From contig NZ_CP132334.1 in assembly GCF_030758415.1 (NCBI RefSeq), forward strand, positions 310,001-374,000: a DNA stretch of 64,000 nt, written 5' to 3'. Positions 9,032-18,598 of the stretch are shown here, one piece after another. The stretch is from Parvularcula sp. IMCC14364. Its GTDB lineage: Bacteria; Pseudomonadota; Alphaproteobacteria; Caulobacterales; Parvularculaceae. The notes below the pieces were generated by a model. It made no database searches. It saw only the letters and a program-made list of their open reading frames with translations, and was not told the origin of the DNA. How positions within the stretch are numbered: the first letter of the stretch is position 1; each line of letters starts with the position of its first letter. A program made the translations under genes and the position numbers.

Positions 9032-10633
9032 ATGAGTTTGTTGGCCACATGGCAGTCGCTGTCGATGCAGAACAGGATATTTTCTGTTGGCGCCGTTCTG
9101 GTGACATTTCTGCTGTTCGGTTTGTTGCTGCAACAGACCACAAAGCCACAAATGGCGCTGTTATATTCAGGTCTGGAGCCTTCTGCCGCCGGTGAGGTGA
9201 TTGCCGAGCTGGAAGGTCTTGGCGCGACCTATGAAGTGCGCGGTGAAACCATTTATACGGATGCAACCCGGCGCGACATGCTCCGTCTGGAACTGGCCCG
9301 TCAGGGTTTGCCGCGCCAAAGTGTCACCGGCTACGAACTGCTTGATAATCTGAACAGTTTCGCCATGACCTCCGAGATGTTCAACACGGCATATTGGCGC
9401 GCCAAGGAAGGTGAACTGTCACGCACCATTATGTCGTTGCCAACCGTAACAACCGCGCGGGTGCATATCGGTACGGCAAAGCAATCCTCTTTCTCACGCA
9501 CGCCAAGCGCGCAGACAGCTTCAGTTACAGTGACGACGAATAACCGTTTGGACCCCCAACAGGCGCGGGCTGTGCAATATCTGGCAGCACTCGCGGTCTC
9601 CGGACTGGCGCCTGATGATGTGGCGGTCATTGACACGGTGCACGGCGTACTGGCGGGGCCGGGCGCAACGAACGACATGCTCGGCGGCTCGGCAGATACC
9701 GATGAGCGTGCGCTGCGTATTGAGCAGGCACTGGTGTCGCTGCTTGAAGCGCGCGTCGGTCCGGGCAATGCGCGTGTTTCTGTCAGTATGGAGATTGACC
9801 GTAACCGGGAAGTGGTCTCCGAGCGCGTGTTCGACCCAGAATCCCGGGTCATCAAGTCGCGCACAGCCAGCGAAGTTTCCGAAACCAGCAATGGAACGGG
9901 CCCGGCAAATGTCACCGTCGCCAGCAATCTGCCTGAGGGAGACGGGCAGGGCGGCAGCTCTTCCAGTTCTGACCGTTCAGAGACAACAGAAGACACACAA
10001 TATGAGATTTCCGAAGTTCGGCGTGAGGCAGAGAAGATGCCGGGCAATGTCAGTAGAATGACAGTTGCCGTCTTGCTGAATGATATGGTGATTACCAGCA
10101 CGGAAGGTGAAGTAACCGTTGAGCCGCGCACCGCTGAAGAGATGTCTGACCTGCAGGAGCTTGTTTCTGCCGCAGCAGGTATTGATACCAGCCGCGGAGA
10201 CGTACTCACCATGAAAAGCCTTGCCTTCTCGGCGGTGCCGGAACTGGATGCATTACCCTCGCCCGGGATAGCCCAGCAGTTTATCGGAACCCATCTCTGG
10301 AGCATGATTCAGGTTGGCATACTGGCTGTGGTCGTGATGGTACTGGGACTGTTTGTGGTCAAACCTCTGTTAACGCCGCAAGCCTCTGCGCCTGTGCTGG
10401 CTGAATCACCCGCCTTGCAACTGGCCGATGGGACGGCAGCTGGCAATGCGGCGGCCTTGCAATCTCCAGGTGCTGGTGCGGCAGGTGCTCTTGAAAATGG
10501 CAGCGCCGAAGATGCACTTGCGGCCAGAATGGACCCGGTCGATCGCTTGCGGGACCTTACCGCTGAAAAACCTGACGATGCAGCAGCCTTGCTGATGTCC
10601 TGGCTGGAAGAAGAAGGGAGGGTTGCGTCCTGA
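9032..10633 (+). CDS. fliF: Flagellar MS-ring protein FliF
   Basis: Builds the MS ring in the inner membrane, the base of the flagellum and of its export gate. It has an N-terminal transmembrane helix at about residues 17-36, a large periplasmic ring-building region (YSGLEPSAAGEVIAELE; RRDMLRLELARQGLPR), a second transmembrane helix near 425-446 and a C-terminal FliG-binding tail ending DDAAALLMSWLEEEG. At 533 residues it is in the usual range. It is the first gene of fliF-fliH-fliN-fliP-fliG. The TGA overlaps the ATG of the FliH-like gene by one base. The Shine-Dalgarno sequence is weak (AGCAGG right before ATG). Confidence 0.97.
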   Translation: MSLLATWQSLSMQNRIFSVGAVLVTFLLFGLLLQQTTKPQMALLYSGLEPSAAGEVIAELEGLGATYEVRGETIYTDATRRDMLRLELARQGLPRQSVTGYELLDNLNSFAMTSEMFNTAYWRAKEGELSRTIMSLPTVTTARVHIGTAKQSSFSRTPSAQTASVTVTTNNRLDPQQARAVQYLAALAVSGLAPDDVAVIDTVHGVLAGPGATNDMLGGSADTDERALRIEQALVSLLEARVGPGNARVSVSMEIDRNREVVSERVFDPESRVIKSRTASEVSETSNGTGPANVTVASNLPEGDGQGGSSSSSDRSETTEDTQYEISEVRREAEKMPGNVSRMTVAVLLNDMVITSTEGEVTVEPRTAEEMSDLQELVSAAAGIDTSRGDVLTMKSLAFSAVPELDALPSPGIAQQFIGTHLWSMIQVGILAVVVMVLGLFVVKPLLTPQASAPVLAESPALQLADGTAAGNAAALQSPGAGAAGALENGSAEDALAARMDPVDRLRDLTAEKPDDAAALLMSWLEEEGRVAS

Positions 10634-11244
10634 TGTCCGAGGCGTTGCTCGCCAGTCTCAAGGTATTCCCGGCTCAATCAAGAAAAGAAGATCCTGCTGG
10701 AGAAGATATTGAAGCGATCCGCTTTTCAATTCAGGAAAAGGCGTATAAAGACGGTTATGAAAAAGGCTATGCACAGGCTGAGCTGGACCTCTCGGACCAT
10801 CAGGGCAAGACGCAGCAGGCATTGGCGGACCTTGTTGGCAAGGTTGACACACTGGCTGCGCATATTGAGGCAAGCCATTATCAGGCATTGCAGCGCATTC
10901 TGCGCGAAGTGCTGCCAGCTCTGGCAAAAGAGCAGATGGCAGACGAAATTGCGGCAATCATCAGGCAAACAGCTGCTGCCGGTATGGCAGGAAAAATCAG
11001 TGTGCAGGCAGCCCCTGACTTTGTCACAGAGCTTGAAAGCAAGCTGGGCGATGGTGGTCTGCGTGACCGCCTCGACTTCAAGGCAAGCCCGGACTGCGCG
11101 GCATTTGCGGTCGATTTGGCGTGGGAAAACGGCGGTGCACAGATAGAGACGGAAAATGTCCTCGCAAAATGCCTGGCAATTCTTGACCAGGGCGCAGCGG
11201 AGAACACCGGAAAGCAGGAAGATCATGAGCACGGAAGAAGTTGA
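10633..11244 (+). CDS. fliH: FliH-like flagellar export apparatus protein
   Basis: FliH is the cytoplasmic regulator that binds the export ATPase FliI and links it to FliN. This 203-residue protein has an N-terminal acidic region with AYKDGYEKGYAQAELD, resembling the FliH glycine-spaced helix, and a C-terminal V/A-ATPase E-subunit-like fold. Sequence conservation in FliH is low, so the position between fliF and fliN carries much of the assignment. It overlaps fliF by one base and fliN by 20 bp. Confidence 0.8.
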   Translation: MSEALLASLKVFPAQSRKEDPAGEDIEAIRFSIQEKAYKDGYEKGYAQAELDLSDHQGKTQQALADLVGKVDTLAAHIEASHYQALQRILREVLPALAKEQMADEIAAIIRQTAAAGMAGKISVQAAPDFVTELESKLGDGGLRDRLDFKASPDCAAFAVDLAWENGGAQIETENVLAKCLAILDQGAAENTGKQEDHEHGRS

Positions 11245-11587
11245 AGTCAGTATTGATATCGAAAGCGCAGCGCCAGACGAAAAGGATGGTGAATCCGGTC
11301 AGGAGCGGCGTGATAACAGCAACGATAATGCCTATCGCCGGTCGATTTACAGTATTCCGGTGGATGTGCTTGTGACGATTGGCACGGCCCGGCCAACGGT
11401 TGCGGAACTGTTGCAGATGAAACGGGACTCGCTGATCCAGCTCGACAGTAAAATAGATGATCCTGTGGAGCTGTATGTGGACAACAAGGTAATCGCGCGC
11501 GGTGAACTGATTGAATCAGACGATGGAGATGGTTCCATAGGTGTGCGCTTGACCGAGATAGTGGACACAGCCGAAGACATGTTGTGA
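11225..11587 (+). CDS. fliN: Flagellar motor switch protein FliN
   Basis: C-ring component of the flagellar switch. The 120-residue protein has a charged N-terminal stretch and a C-terminal SpoA domain (about residues 40-115): YSIPVDVLVTIGTARPTVAE, then LDSKIDDPVELYVDNKVIAR and GVRLTEIV. I chose the ATG at 11225, preceded by AGGA. Longer in-frame starts lie deep inside fliH and give no family-like sequence. It overlaps fliH by 20 bp, and its TGA overlaps the fliP ATG. Confidence 0.94.
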   Translation: MSTEEVEVSIDIESAAPDEKDGESGQERRDNSNDNAYRRSIYSIPVDVLVTIGTARPTVAELLQMKRDSLIQLDSKIDDPVELYVDNKVIARGELIESDDGDGSIGVRLTEIVDTAEDML

Positions 11588-12336
11588 TGCCAAAACCGGG
11601 CGCAAAATTATTGATCTGCCTGCTGGCGGGAGTCGGTATTTTACTGGCCCTTGTCAGTGGTGCGAGCGCACAGGAACTCCCCGTCATTGAAGACGAGGGC
11701 GGCGCCCTGAGTGCGCGCATCATTCAGCTTTTCCTTATTATCACGGTACTGAGCCTCGCGCCCGGCATTGCCATGATGATTACCTGCCTGCCCTTCATGG
11801 TCATTGTCTTTTCATTTCTGCGGCAGGCCATCGGCCTTCAGCAGGCTCCACCCAACATGATGGTGATGAGTCTGGCCATGTTCCTGACTTTTTTCATCAT
11901 GGAGCCGGTCTTCATGGAGTCCTGGGAAACGGGCATCAAGCCGTTGATGGATGACGACATCACGGAAGAGCAGGCATTTGAAAACACCATGGAGCCGTTT
12001 CGCGGATTCATGGAGAACCGGGTCGAGCCAGAGACGCTGGACCGGCTGGCCGCAGCCTTGCCAAACCGTGAGTTTTCGCTTGAGGGCGAGAAGCCGCTCT
12101 CCCTTCTGGTAACCAGTTTCATGCTCTCGGAGATCAAAAGGGCGTTTCAGATCGGTTTTGTTATTTTTCTCCCCTTCCTGATTATTGACCTGATTGTTGC
12201 CTCTATTCTGATGGCCATGGGTATGATGATGGTGCCGCCAGCTATCGTGTCACTGCCCTTCAAACTGGCATTCTTTGTTATGGCGGATGGCTGGATGAAG
12301 CTCACCGAAGCATTATTGATGGGGTACGCAGGATGA
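11587..12336 (+). CDS. fliP: Flagellar type III export gate protein FliP
   Basis: Core of the FliP/FliQ/FliR export channel. It has a cleavable-type signal peptide ending near GASAQ, then the family signature TCLPFMVIVFSFLRQAIG, QQAPPNMMV and a C-terminal membrane pair with IDLIVASILMAMGMMMVPP. About 249 residues, normal. The ATG at 11587 overlaps the fliN TGA by one base; a GTG one codon upstream is possible. The stop overlaps fliG (ATGA). No fliO was seen in the window. Confidence 0.96.
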   Translation: MPKPGAKLLICLLAGVGILLALVSGASAQELPVIEDEGGALSARIIQLFLIITVLSLAPGIAMMITCLPFMVIVFSFLRQAIGLQQAPPNMMVMSLAMFLTFFIMEPVFMESWETGIKPLMDDDITEEQAFENTMEPFRGFMENRVEPETLDRLAAALPNREFSLEGEKPLSLLVTSFMLSEIKRAFQIGFVIFLPFLIIDLIVASILMAMGMMMVPPAIVSLPFKLAFFVMADGWMKLTEALLMGYAG

Positions 12337-13439
12337 GTGCGCAAGCGCAGGTCGCAACTGACAATCCGGCTGGCCAACTACCAGCAGTGGAAACTGTATC
12401 GGCGGATATGTCGGGCTTTCAGCTCAGCGGCCCGCAGAAGGCGGCGATCGTTATCGCCTTGCTGGGCCGGGAATTTGCTGGCCCGGTCGTTGAGAAGATT
12501 GGCGATCGTCATCTGAAAGTGTTTCTCTCTGCTTATGAGAACATGAAACTGGTGCCTCGTCAGATTCTTCTGCATGCGGTCGAAGACTTCATTGCCAATC
12601 TGGAAATTGTTTCTGCCGGCCTGAAATGTGGTCAGAAGGAAGCCCGGGGACTGGCAGAAGAAATTCTTGATGAAAAACGCATGGAGAAACTTTTCGGCAA
12701 TGCGCAGATCATCGAGGAAGCTGATGAGAATGAGACAACTGTCTGGCACACCCTGGCCCAGCGTAAATCTGCCGAGATTGCAGGGTACCTTGAAAAACAG
12801 CGACCACAGGTCGCGGCCATCGTGCTGTCGAAAGTACCTTCCGGTAAAGCAGGTGAAATTCTCGGGGAAATTGACGATGAGGTCAGCACAAAAATTGTCA
12901 GCTATCTGACACGGCCCGGCAAGATTGACCCGATCACGCTGTCTACCATCGGCAAGGTTATTGATACAGAATTTCTCAGTGTTGAGGGCGGTGGTGAAAA
13001 GAATGACAATCCGCTGAAATCTGTCGGGGAGATATTCAGTGTCTTGCCAACGGCGAAACGCGAAGCCTTGATAGAGTTTCTGACGGAAAAAGACGAAGCC
13101 ATCGCCGAGCAGGTCAAGAAGGGGATTATCACGTTTGAGGATCTGCCGGATCGTCTGCCCCGCAATGCCGTACCGATTATTTTCCGTGAGGCTGATACCG
13201 TTGACCTTCTCAAGGCACTGAAAATGGGCCAGGGAAATGCGCCCGAAAGTCTGGAATTCCTGTTCAGCAACATCTCTCAACGCATGGCCGATCAGTTCAA
13301 GGAACAGCTGGAGGATATTGCAGATATCAGCCAGAAAGAGGGTGAAGCTGCACAGTCAGTGTTCATGGCAACAGTCTCACGGCTGGAGAAGGAAGGCCGT
13401 CTCAGTCTGATACCGCCGCCTGATCCAGCGGGCGAATAG
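12333..13439 (+). CDS. fliG: Flagellar motor switch protein FliG
   Basis: Rotor protein that carries torque from the stator to the MS ring. Three helical domains are recognisable: an N-terminal FliF-binding part with SGPQKAAIVIALLG, the middle domain (RPQVAAIVLSKVPSGKAGEI) and the C-terminal torque domain (VDLLKALKMGQGNAPESLEF; FLFSNISQRMADQFKEQLED). At 368 residues it is slightly longer than typical because of an N-terminal extension. It overlaps fliP by 4 bp and is the last gene of its operon, facing flgI. Confidence 0.95.
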   Translation: MSAQAQVATDNPAGQLPAVETVSADMSGFQLSGPQKAAIVIALLGREFAGPVVEKIGDRHLKVFLSAYENMKLVPRQILLHAVEDFIANLEIVSAGLKCGQKEARGLAEEILDEKRMEKLFGNAQIIEEADENETTVWHTLAQRKSAEIAGYLEKQRPQVAAIVLSKVPSGKAGEILGEIDDEVSTKIVSYLTRPGKIDPITLSTIGKVIDTEFLSVEGGGEKNDNPLKSVGEIFSVLPTAKREALIEFLTEKDEAIAEQVKKGIITFEDLPDRLPRNAVPIIFREADTVDLLKALKMGQGNAPESLEFLFSNISQRMADQFKEQLEDIADISQKEGEAAQSVFMATVSRLEKEGRLSLIPPPDPAGE

Positions 13440-13550
13440 AGCGCCGCCGCTCGCCGCATGGCACAAATCTCACGATACAGATGAATAACAGGGATCAACC
13501 AGCCTGGTTTGTCTTGACAGGTTGCTGATCGCGTCAGGCGGCCAGTTGCT

Positions 13551-14672
13551 TTATTGAAGGATAAGTTCAGCGTGCAGGGCACCGGCTGTCTTCATTGATT
13601 TCAGAATATCAATCATTTCGCGTGGTGAAACACCAAGGGCGTTCAATCCGGCAACAAGTTCTGACAGCGTGACATTGCTTTCCACAATGCCGATATTGCC
13701 GGGTTCCGCGTCCACCACATCAATTTGTGTGCGTGGCAAAACGATAGTTTCGCCTGTTGCAGAGAAGGGATTGGGTTGGACGGCAACAGGCGTCTCGGCA
13801 ATACGGATCGAAAGATTACCCTGCGCCACGGCAACAGACGAGATTTTCACGTCAGAGCCAAGCACAATCGTTCCAGAGCGCTGGTCAACTACAACTCGTG
13901 CCTGCTGTGCAGGGGTCAGTGTCAGGTTCTCGATCTGGCTGATGACCCGGGCAGGGGAGGCAGTCAGTCCGGCAAGATTCAGCTGCACCGTGCCGGCGTC
14001 AAGCATCGTTGCCAGTGGCATTGATGTACCGACATTGATGGCATTTTCGATGCGTGTTGCTGTCGTAAAATCAGGAGAGCGCAGGGCGAGGTTGATCTGC
14101 GAGAGGGTGCCAAATTCAAAGGCAAGTTCGCGCTCAACGCGGGCACCGTTGGGAATCGCGCCGGTTGTCGGCACGCCTTCGGTAATGGCAGCCGCATCAC
14201 CTTCAGCCTGAAATCCACTAATCAGGACACTGCCTTGTGCCACGGCATAGATGCTGCCATCAGCAGCTTTCAGCGGGGTCATGACGAGTGTGCCACCGGA
14301 AAGGCTGGACGCATCACCGATTGACGCAACCGTCACATCAATGCTGGAGCCGCCTCGCGCAAATGCAGGCAGGGTACCCGTCACAATTACAGCCGCCACA
14401 TTATTGGCCCGGATCTGTTCACCGGCAATGTTCACATCATTGCGCTCAAGAAGGCTGGTCAGCGCTTCTTCCGTCTGCGGTGAATTCCGCAATGTATCAC
14501 CGGTGCCGTTCAGGCCGATCACGAGTCCGTAGCCGAGAAGATCGTTGCCACGCACCCCTTCCACATCCACGATATCCTTGATGCGCACTTCAGCTGATGC
14601 TGTAAAAGTAGTGAGGCTGAAAGCCGTCAGGGCAGCAACCAGAGCGAAAAATGTGTGTTTCATGGGTCTCAT
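13551..14672 (-). CDS. flgI: Flagellar P-ring protein FlgI
   Basis: Periplasmic P-ring subunit around the rod. It has a signal peptide of about 27 residues ending ASA before EVRIKDIVDVEGVRGNDL, and then the FlgI signature LLGYGLVIGLNGTGD. At 373 residues it is full length. The ATG at 14672 overlaps the flgL stop by one base (TGATG); an internal ATG at 14663 would give the same mature protein. It is the last gene of flgE-flgK-flgL-flgI. Confidence 0.97.
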   Translation of the reverse strand: MRPMKHTFFALVAALTAFSLTTFTASAEVRIKDIVDVEGVRGNDLLGYGLVIGLNGTGDTLRNSPQTEEALTSLLERNDVNIAGEQIRANNVAAVIVTGTLPAFARGGSSIDVTVASIGDASSLSGGTLVMTPLKAADGSIYAVAQGSVLISGFQAEGDAAAITEGVPTTGAIPNGARVERELAFEFGTLSQINLALRSPDFTTATRIENAINVGTSMPLATMLDAGTVQLNLAGLTASPARVISQIENLTLTPAQQARVVVDQRSGTIVLGSDVKISSVAVAQGNLSIRIAETPVAVQPNPFSATGETIVLPRTQIDVVDAEPGNIGIVESNVTLSELVAGLNALGVSPREMIDILKSMKTAGALHAELILQ

Positions 14673-15679
14673 CAGATAAAGTTGGTAAGGGTCAGTTCTG
14701 ATAGTCTTGTCGTGAGAAGATACGATGCTTCGAGTTGCGTTTCTATCGCTTTCAGCTCTGCAGCTGCTTCAAACTGGTCGCGGGAGGTTAGTTCATTATA
14801 GGTCGCGGACAGTGTGATTTTCGCAGCCTCAAGAGTGTCCTGAGAATTGGCGATGGTTTGCTGACCAATACCAAGGCGCGCTTCAAGCTGTACCAGTCCG
14901 GACTCGCCATTGGTCAGGTTGAATGACCCGGCATTGAAAAAGGACGTGTACTCATCCGAATAGCGTTCAAATGGCGTGACATCGGCGGCGGCGATCATGG
15001 CCAGACCACGAAATACCTGTTTGATGGCCGCGTCATCTGCACGAACGGTGAAATCGAGGCGCGTGTCGCCATCCAGCAGAACGGTATTGGCACTGCCCGT
15101 GCCGCCTTGATAGATCGTTGTCTGAAAGCCACCGGCGGGATCATTGAAATATGTTTCAAGTTCCGCATCAATCGTTGCCGTATCCGGGCCTGCGGAAACA
15201 ATGGCGCGCACATCGCTCAGAAGCTGATCGACATCACCCAGCGGGGAGACATTCGTTGCATCGCCGGAGAACAGGTTGCGGTTTCCCTGATTGACCTGGA
15301 AGGCAGAAAATACCGTGCGAAGAGAAGACTCAGCCTCCTCAATGATCGTGTCCAGGCCAGCATCGCTGTTACTGCCCAGAACGGTCAGGACGCGCACACC
15401 GATGCTGTCCAGGGTCAGGCGTGCGCCGCTCAGGGTTTGATTCATCACACTGATCCGCGTTTCGCTGACCTTGAACAGATCAAGGCGGTTATCAATATCT
15501 TGCACGGCCTTGTTGAGAAGATGTGCCTGCCCGACGCTGCCGCGCGTGGCTTCGGTCAGGTCTTGCCGGCGTCCGGTCACAGCTTCCTGTGAAACAACTT
15601 CAATGCGTTGACGCAACTCGAGCGTTGACCGGTTGAAGCGGCGGGCTGACAGCAGATCGGGTACAGAGGAAATTGCCAT
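14672..15679 (-). CDS. flgL: Flagellar hook-filament junction protein FlgL
   Basis: HAP3 connects the hook to the filament. The 335-residue protein has a flagellin-like N-terminal helical region (LLSARRFNRSTLELRQRIE; EAVTGRR) and a C-terminal helical region ending in LEASYLLTTRLSELTLTNFI, with a variable middle domain. It starts 2 nt after flgK ends, and its stop overlaps flgI, fitting one transcript. The pairing with flgK directly upstream supports FlgL rather than a third flagellin. Confidence 0.92.
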   Translation of the reverse strand: MAISSVPDLLSARRFNRSTLELRQRIEVVSQEAVTGRRQDLTEATRGSVGQAHLLNKAVQDIDNRLDLFKVSETRISVMNQTLSGARLTLDSIGVRVLTVLGSNSDAGLDTIIEEAESSLRTVFSAFQVNQGNRNLFSGDATNVSPLGDVDQLLSDVRAIVSAGPDTATIDAELETYFNDPAGGFQTTIYQGGTGSANTVLLDGDTRLDFTVRADDAAIKQVFRGLAMIAAADVTPFERYSDEYTSFFNAGSFNLTNGESGLVQLEARLGIGQQTIANSQDTLEAAKITLSATYNELTSRDQFEAAAELKAIETQLEASYLLTTRLSELTLTNFI

Positions 15680-15681
15680 GG

Positions 15682-17151
15682 TTAGATCTCCAGCAGCCTG
15701 TTGAACATGTCATTGATGGTCTGGATAACACGTGCATTGGCTGTATAGGCCTGTTCTATCAGCAACAGGGATTGCAGTTCCTGATCGGTATCGACAGCGG
15801 TTTCGGCGATTTCAGCGTCACTCAGAATTTCTGCTCTGGCGCGGGCAGATGAAAGCACGGCGTCACTTCTCACGCGCTCTTCGCCGATCAAAGATGTGAC
15901 ACCTGCAACAGCTTCACTGATGGAAAGCGTACCGGTCAGGCCGGTCCCGGCAGGCACAGGCTGACGGTCGTTAAAAGCCTCCAGCAGGTTCGCCGGAATG
16001 GTTGCGTCCCCGGCGGGGCCTTCTGTGGTGGCACCAACGCCATCGCGGAAGCGCGACACAAGGCCGCCCTGCGCAGGATCGACAGCGGCATTCAGGGTCA
16101 TGCGCTGTGCAATGCCATCAATATTTGTCGGGTCTACGGGGCCGCCATTATCCGTAAAGATGCCGGCTGCGCCTGCCGCCTTGGTCGGGTCAAGCGAGTC
16201 GTCGGAAAAACGGGCCACAAGATCAGCAGCCAGACTGTCGACCTGCTGTAGAAAATCAAAGGCAACTTCATCGCGCACGGCAAAGTAGCCGGCCATCAAA
16301 CCGGATTGCACCGCAAATGTGCCGTTACTGCCCGGCGTAATATCCTGGTCACCGACCCGCAATCCGGAAAGGACGCCTGCTCCATTGTCGTATGTTGCAC
16401 CGGGGCCGATGAATGGCGTGCGTGTAAACTCGATTTCACGTGCCTGCCCTGAAAGCAGGAATACGCCCTCATTGGTCAGAAGACTGATGGCGCCATCGCC
16501 CGCAGGAAGCTGCTTGACGGGCACGAACTGCGAGACCTGATCGACCAGCAGCTGGCGCTCATCAAGAAGAGCGGCCTGTTCGGTTGATTGATCTGGCAGG
16601 CTGATGATTTTCTGGTTGAGGTCAGCGATGTCTTTCAGGGCGGTGTTAACCGTCGTGACCGCGTTCTCGATGCTGGCATCAGCATCAATACGCATCTGTT
16701 GGCCCTTGTTATACAGGCTGTTGAATTCAGAGACCACGTCTGCCGTCGTGCCATAAAGGGCATTTTGCAAGGCAGGTGATTCCGGCGTCACGGTCAGTTC
16801 CCGCAAAGCCGTTTCAAACCGTTGATAGCTGTTGAACAGGCCGGTTGTGTCATCCGGCTCACCAAGGGTGCGGTTCAACTCGCTAAAGGCTTGTGAAATG
16901 ATATCGGCGCGCCCGGCGGAGGCTTCCGCCTGTCGGCGTTCTGCGGTGAGGGCGGGGTTATTTGTGCGTGTAACCCCTGCAACCGTAACACCACTGCTCT
17001 GGCCGCCAAGTCGTGACTCGGTTACGTCAACTGTACGCTTGACGTAACCGGGTGTATTCGCATTTGCGACATTATTGGCTGCAATCTCTGCACGAAAAGA
17101 TGCAGCTGCCAGGCCGGAGTTCGCGTTTCCAAGTGCGCGCGTTAAAGTCAC
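15682..17151 (-). CDS. flgK: Flagellar hook-associated protein 1 FlgK
   Basis: HAP1, the first junction protein on top of the hook. The N-terminal rod/hook motif NSGLAAASFRAEIAANNVAN with ANTPGYVKR and the C-terminal LLLIEQAYTANARVIQTIND are diagnostic. 489 residues. The start is GTG at 17151 with AGGAG six bases upstream. It lies 37 nt downstream of flgE and 2 nt upstream of flgL on the minus strand. Confidence 0.96.
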   Translation of the reverse strand: MTLTRALGNANSGLAAASFRAEIAANNVANANTPGYVKRTVDVTESRLGGQSSGVTVAGVTRTNNPALTAERRQAEASAGRADIISQAFSELNRTLGEPDDTTGLFNSYQRFETALRELTVTPESPALQNALYGTTADVVSEFNSLYNKGQQMRIDADASIENAVTTVNTALKDIADLNQKIISLPDQSTEQAALLDERQLLVDQVSQFVPVKQLPAGDGAISLLTNEGVFLLSGQAREIEFTRTPFIGPGATYDNGAGVLSGLRVGDQDITPGSNGTFAVQSGLMAGYFAVRDEVAFDFLQQVDSLAADLVARFSDDSLDPTKAAGAAGIFTDNGGPVDPTNIDGIAQRMTLNAAVDPAQGGLVSRFRDGVGATTEGPAGDATIPANLLEAFNDRQPVPAGTGLTGTLSISEAVAGVTSLIGEERVRSDAVLSSARARAEILSDAEIAETAVDTDQELQSLLLIEQAYTANARVIQTINDMFNRLLEI

Positions 17152-17188
17152 TTTATACTCCTTCCGACTGGCATCAGGCGTTCAATCC

Positions 17189-18496
17189 TTACCTGCCGAG
17201 GTTAGATGTCTCCTGCAGCATTTCATCAACAGTCTGAACAACTGTCGCATTGGATGAATATGCGCGCTGGGTGGCGATCAGGTCAGTCAACTCGGAAGCT
17301 ACATCAGTTGTAGATTCCATCAGGGCAAAACTTGTCACGGTGCCAACCGGCCCGTCGCCTGAGTCCCAGAAATAAAGGTCACCACTGGTTTGTGAGACAG
17401 AGTAAGACTGGTTGTTCAGGGCCTGTAGCCCATTCAGATTAGGTACATCTGCAACCGGGACCTGATACAGGGTACGGCGGAAGCCACTATCGTAGATTGC
17501 CTGCACAAACCCGGTATCGTCAATCTCAATACCGGTGAGGTTACCAATCTGGGAACCGTCCTTGCTGATGGCGTTTGGAGAGAACGGGCCGGCGAGTTGT
17601 GTCAGGCCGCCATTTTCACCCGGTGCGCCGATATTCAGTGTCATCGGACCACCTGCGACATTCAGGGAGAGTGTGCCAGCTGTACTATCATAAACAGCGC
17701 CTGCGGTGTTGGTCACATTCAGGATGGAACCACTGGTCGCGGTTGCGGTTGCGTCAAACTCGACATCGAAGCTGGCGATGACGCCGCCCGCAATGTTGGC
17801 GCTGTCTTCAATCGTTGCAGACCACTGGTTGCTGGCACCCGTACCTGAAGTGTCGGGCGTGAATGTGATGGTCAGTGATTCTGAACGGCCGAGATTATCA
17901 AAATATTCAATTGGCACGGTGAAGGGATCGCCGGCAGCGCCTGCATCTGTGGCATCGGCCGGGAGGTTGATACCCAGGGTGATTTCATTGGTGCGTGAGG
18001 CAACAAACTGGTTGGGGGAGACATTCACGGGGACCAGGCCGGAAGCGTTATCCCGTGTCTGGTTCAGGACATTGCCGGCGGCATCAACTTCCCAGCCCAT
18101 CAGGAACAGGCCGCTGGAAGTTCTCAGGAGGCCATTTTCGTCCGGCAGGAACGAACCGGTGGGGACAAGAGAAAGTGGGCGCTGTGAGGCAAGCGCTGTT
18201 GTGCCGCTTTCATCAGTCACCGGCAGAAGGCCGCGACCGGAAACAGCGAGGTCTGTTGCGCCGCCGGTGTTGATAAGGGAGCCTTGGGCTTCAACATCAC
18301 GGAAAACCGAGACGGAGACACCGCCCGCCGCATACGCATTTTCCCGCTGACGGAGCACCTGCGTGGAGAAGTCCACATCGCTGCGTTTATAGCCGAAGGT
18401 GGCCGAATTGGCGATGTTATCGGAGATCGTTGCCAGTCGCGTCGCGTTAACGCGAAGACCAGCCACACTGGCGTTCAGTGAGGAGGAAATGCTCAT
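17189..18496 (-). CDS. flgE: Flagellar hook protein FlgE
   Basis: Structural subunit of the hook. It shows the N-terminal flagellar rod motif (LNASVAGLRVNATRLATISD then NIANSATFGYKRSDVDF) and the C-terminal ELTDLIATQRAYSSNATVVQ. A FlgE-type D2 beta domain lies in the middle. At 435 residues it is normal for alphaproteobacteria. It is the first gene of the minus-strand flgE-flgK-flgL-flgI group, 102 bp from motB. An AT-rich TTAAGAATTATATAATT segment upstream may hold its promoter. Confidence 0.95.
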   Translation of the reverse strand: MSISSSLNASVAGLRVNATRLATISDNIANSATFGYKRSDVDFSTQVLRQRENAYAAGGVSVSVFRDVEAQGSLINTGGATDLAVSGRGLLPVTDESGTTALASQRPLSLVPTGSFLPDENGLLRTSSGLFLMGWEVDAAGNVLNQTRDNASGLVPVNVSPNQFVASRTNEITLGINLPADATDAGAAGDPFTVPIEYFDNLGRSESLTITFTPDTSGTGASNQWSATIEDSANIAGGVIASFDVEFDATATATSGSILNVTNTAGAVYDSTAGTLSLNVAGGPMTLNIGAPGENGGLTQLAGPFSPNAISKDGSQIGNLTGIEIDDTGFVQAIYDSGFRRTLYQVPVADVPNLNGLQALNNQSYSVSQTSGDLYFWDSGDGPVGTVTSFALMESTTDVASELTDLIATQRAYSSNATVVQTVDEMLQETSNLGR

Positions 18497-18598
18497 GGGT
18501 AAACCCTTTTTTTCAAACTGCGTCCCATACAGCTGTAAAAAAGGAGGGTTAAGAATTATATAATTTTGCTGACCGGCCCCCTCGGGCGCTGGGTGACC

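Noticed and set aside
10726-11232. Minus-strand open frames opposite the FliH-like gene
   Set aside because: The plus-strand gene fits the operon with overlapping starts and stops; the antisense frames have no domain.
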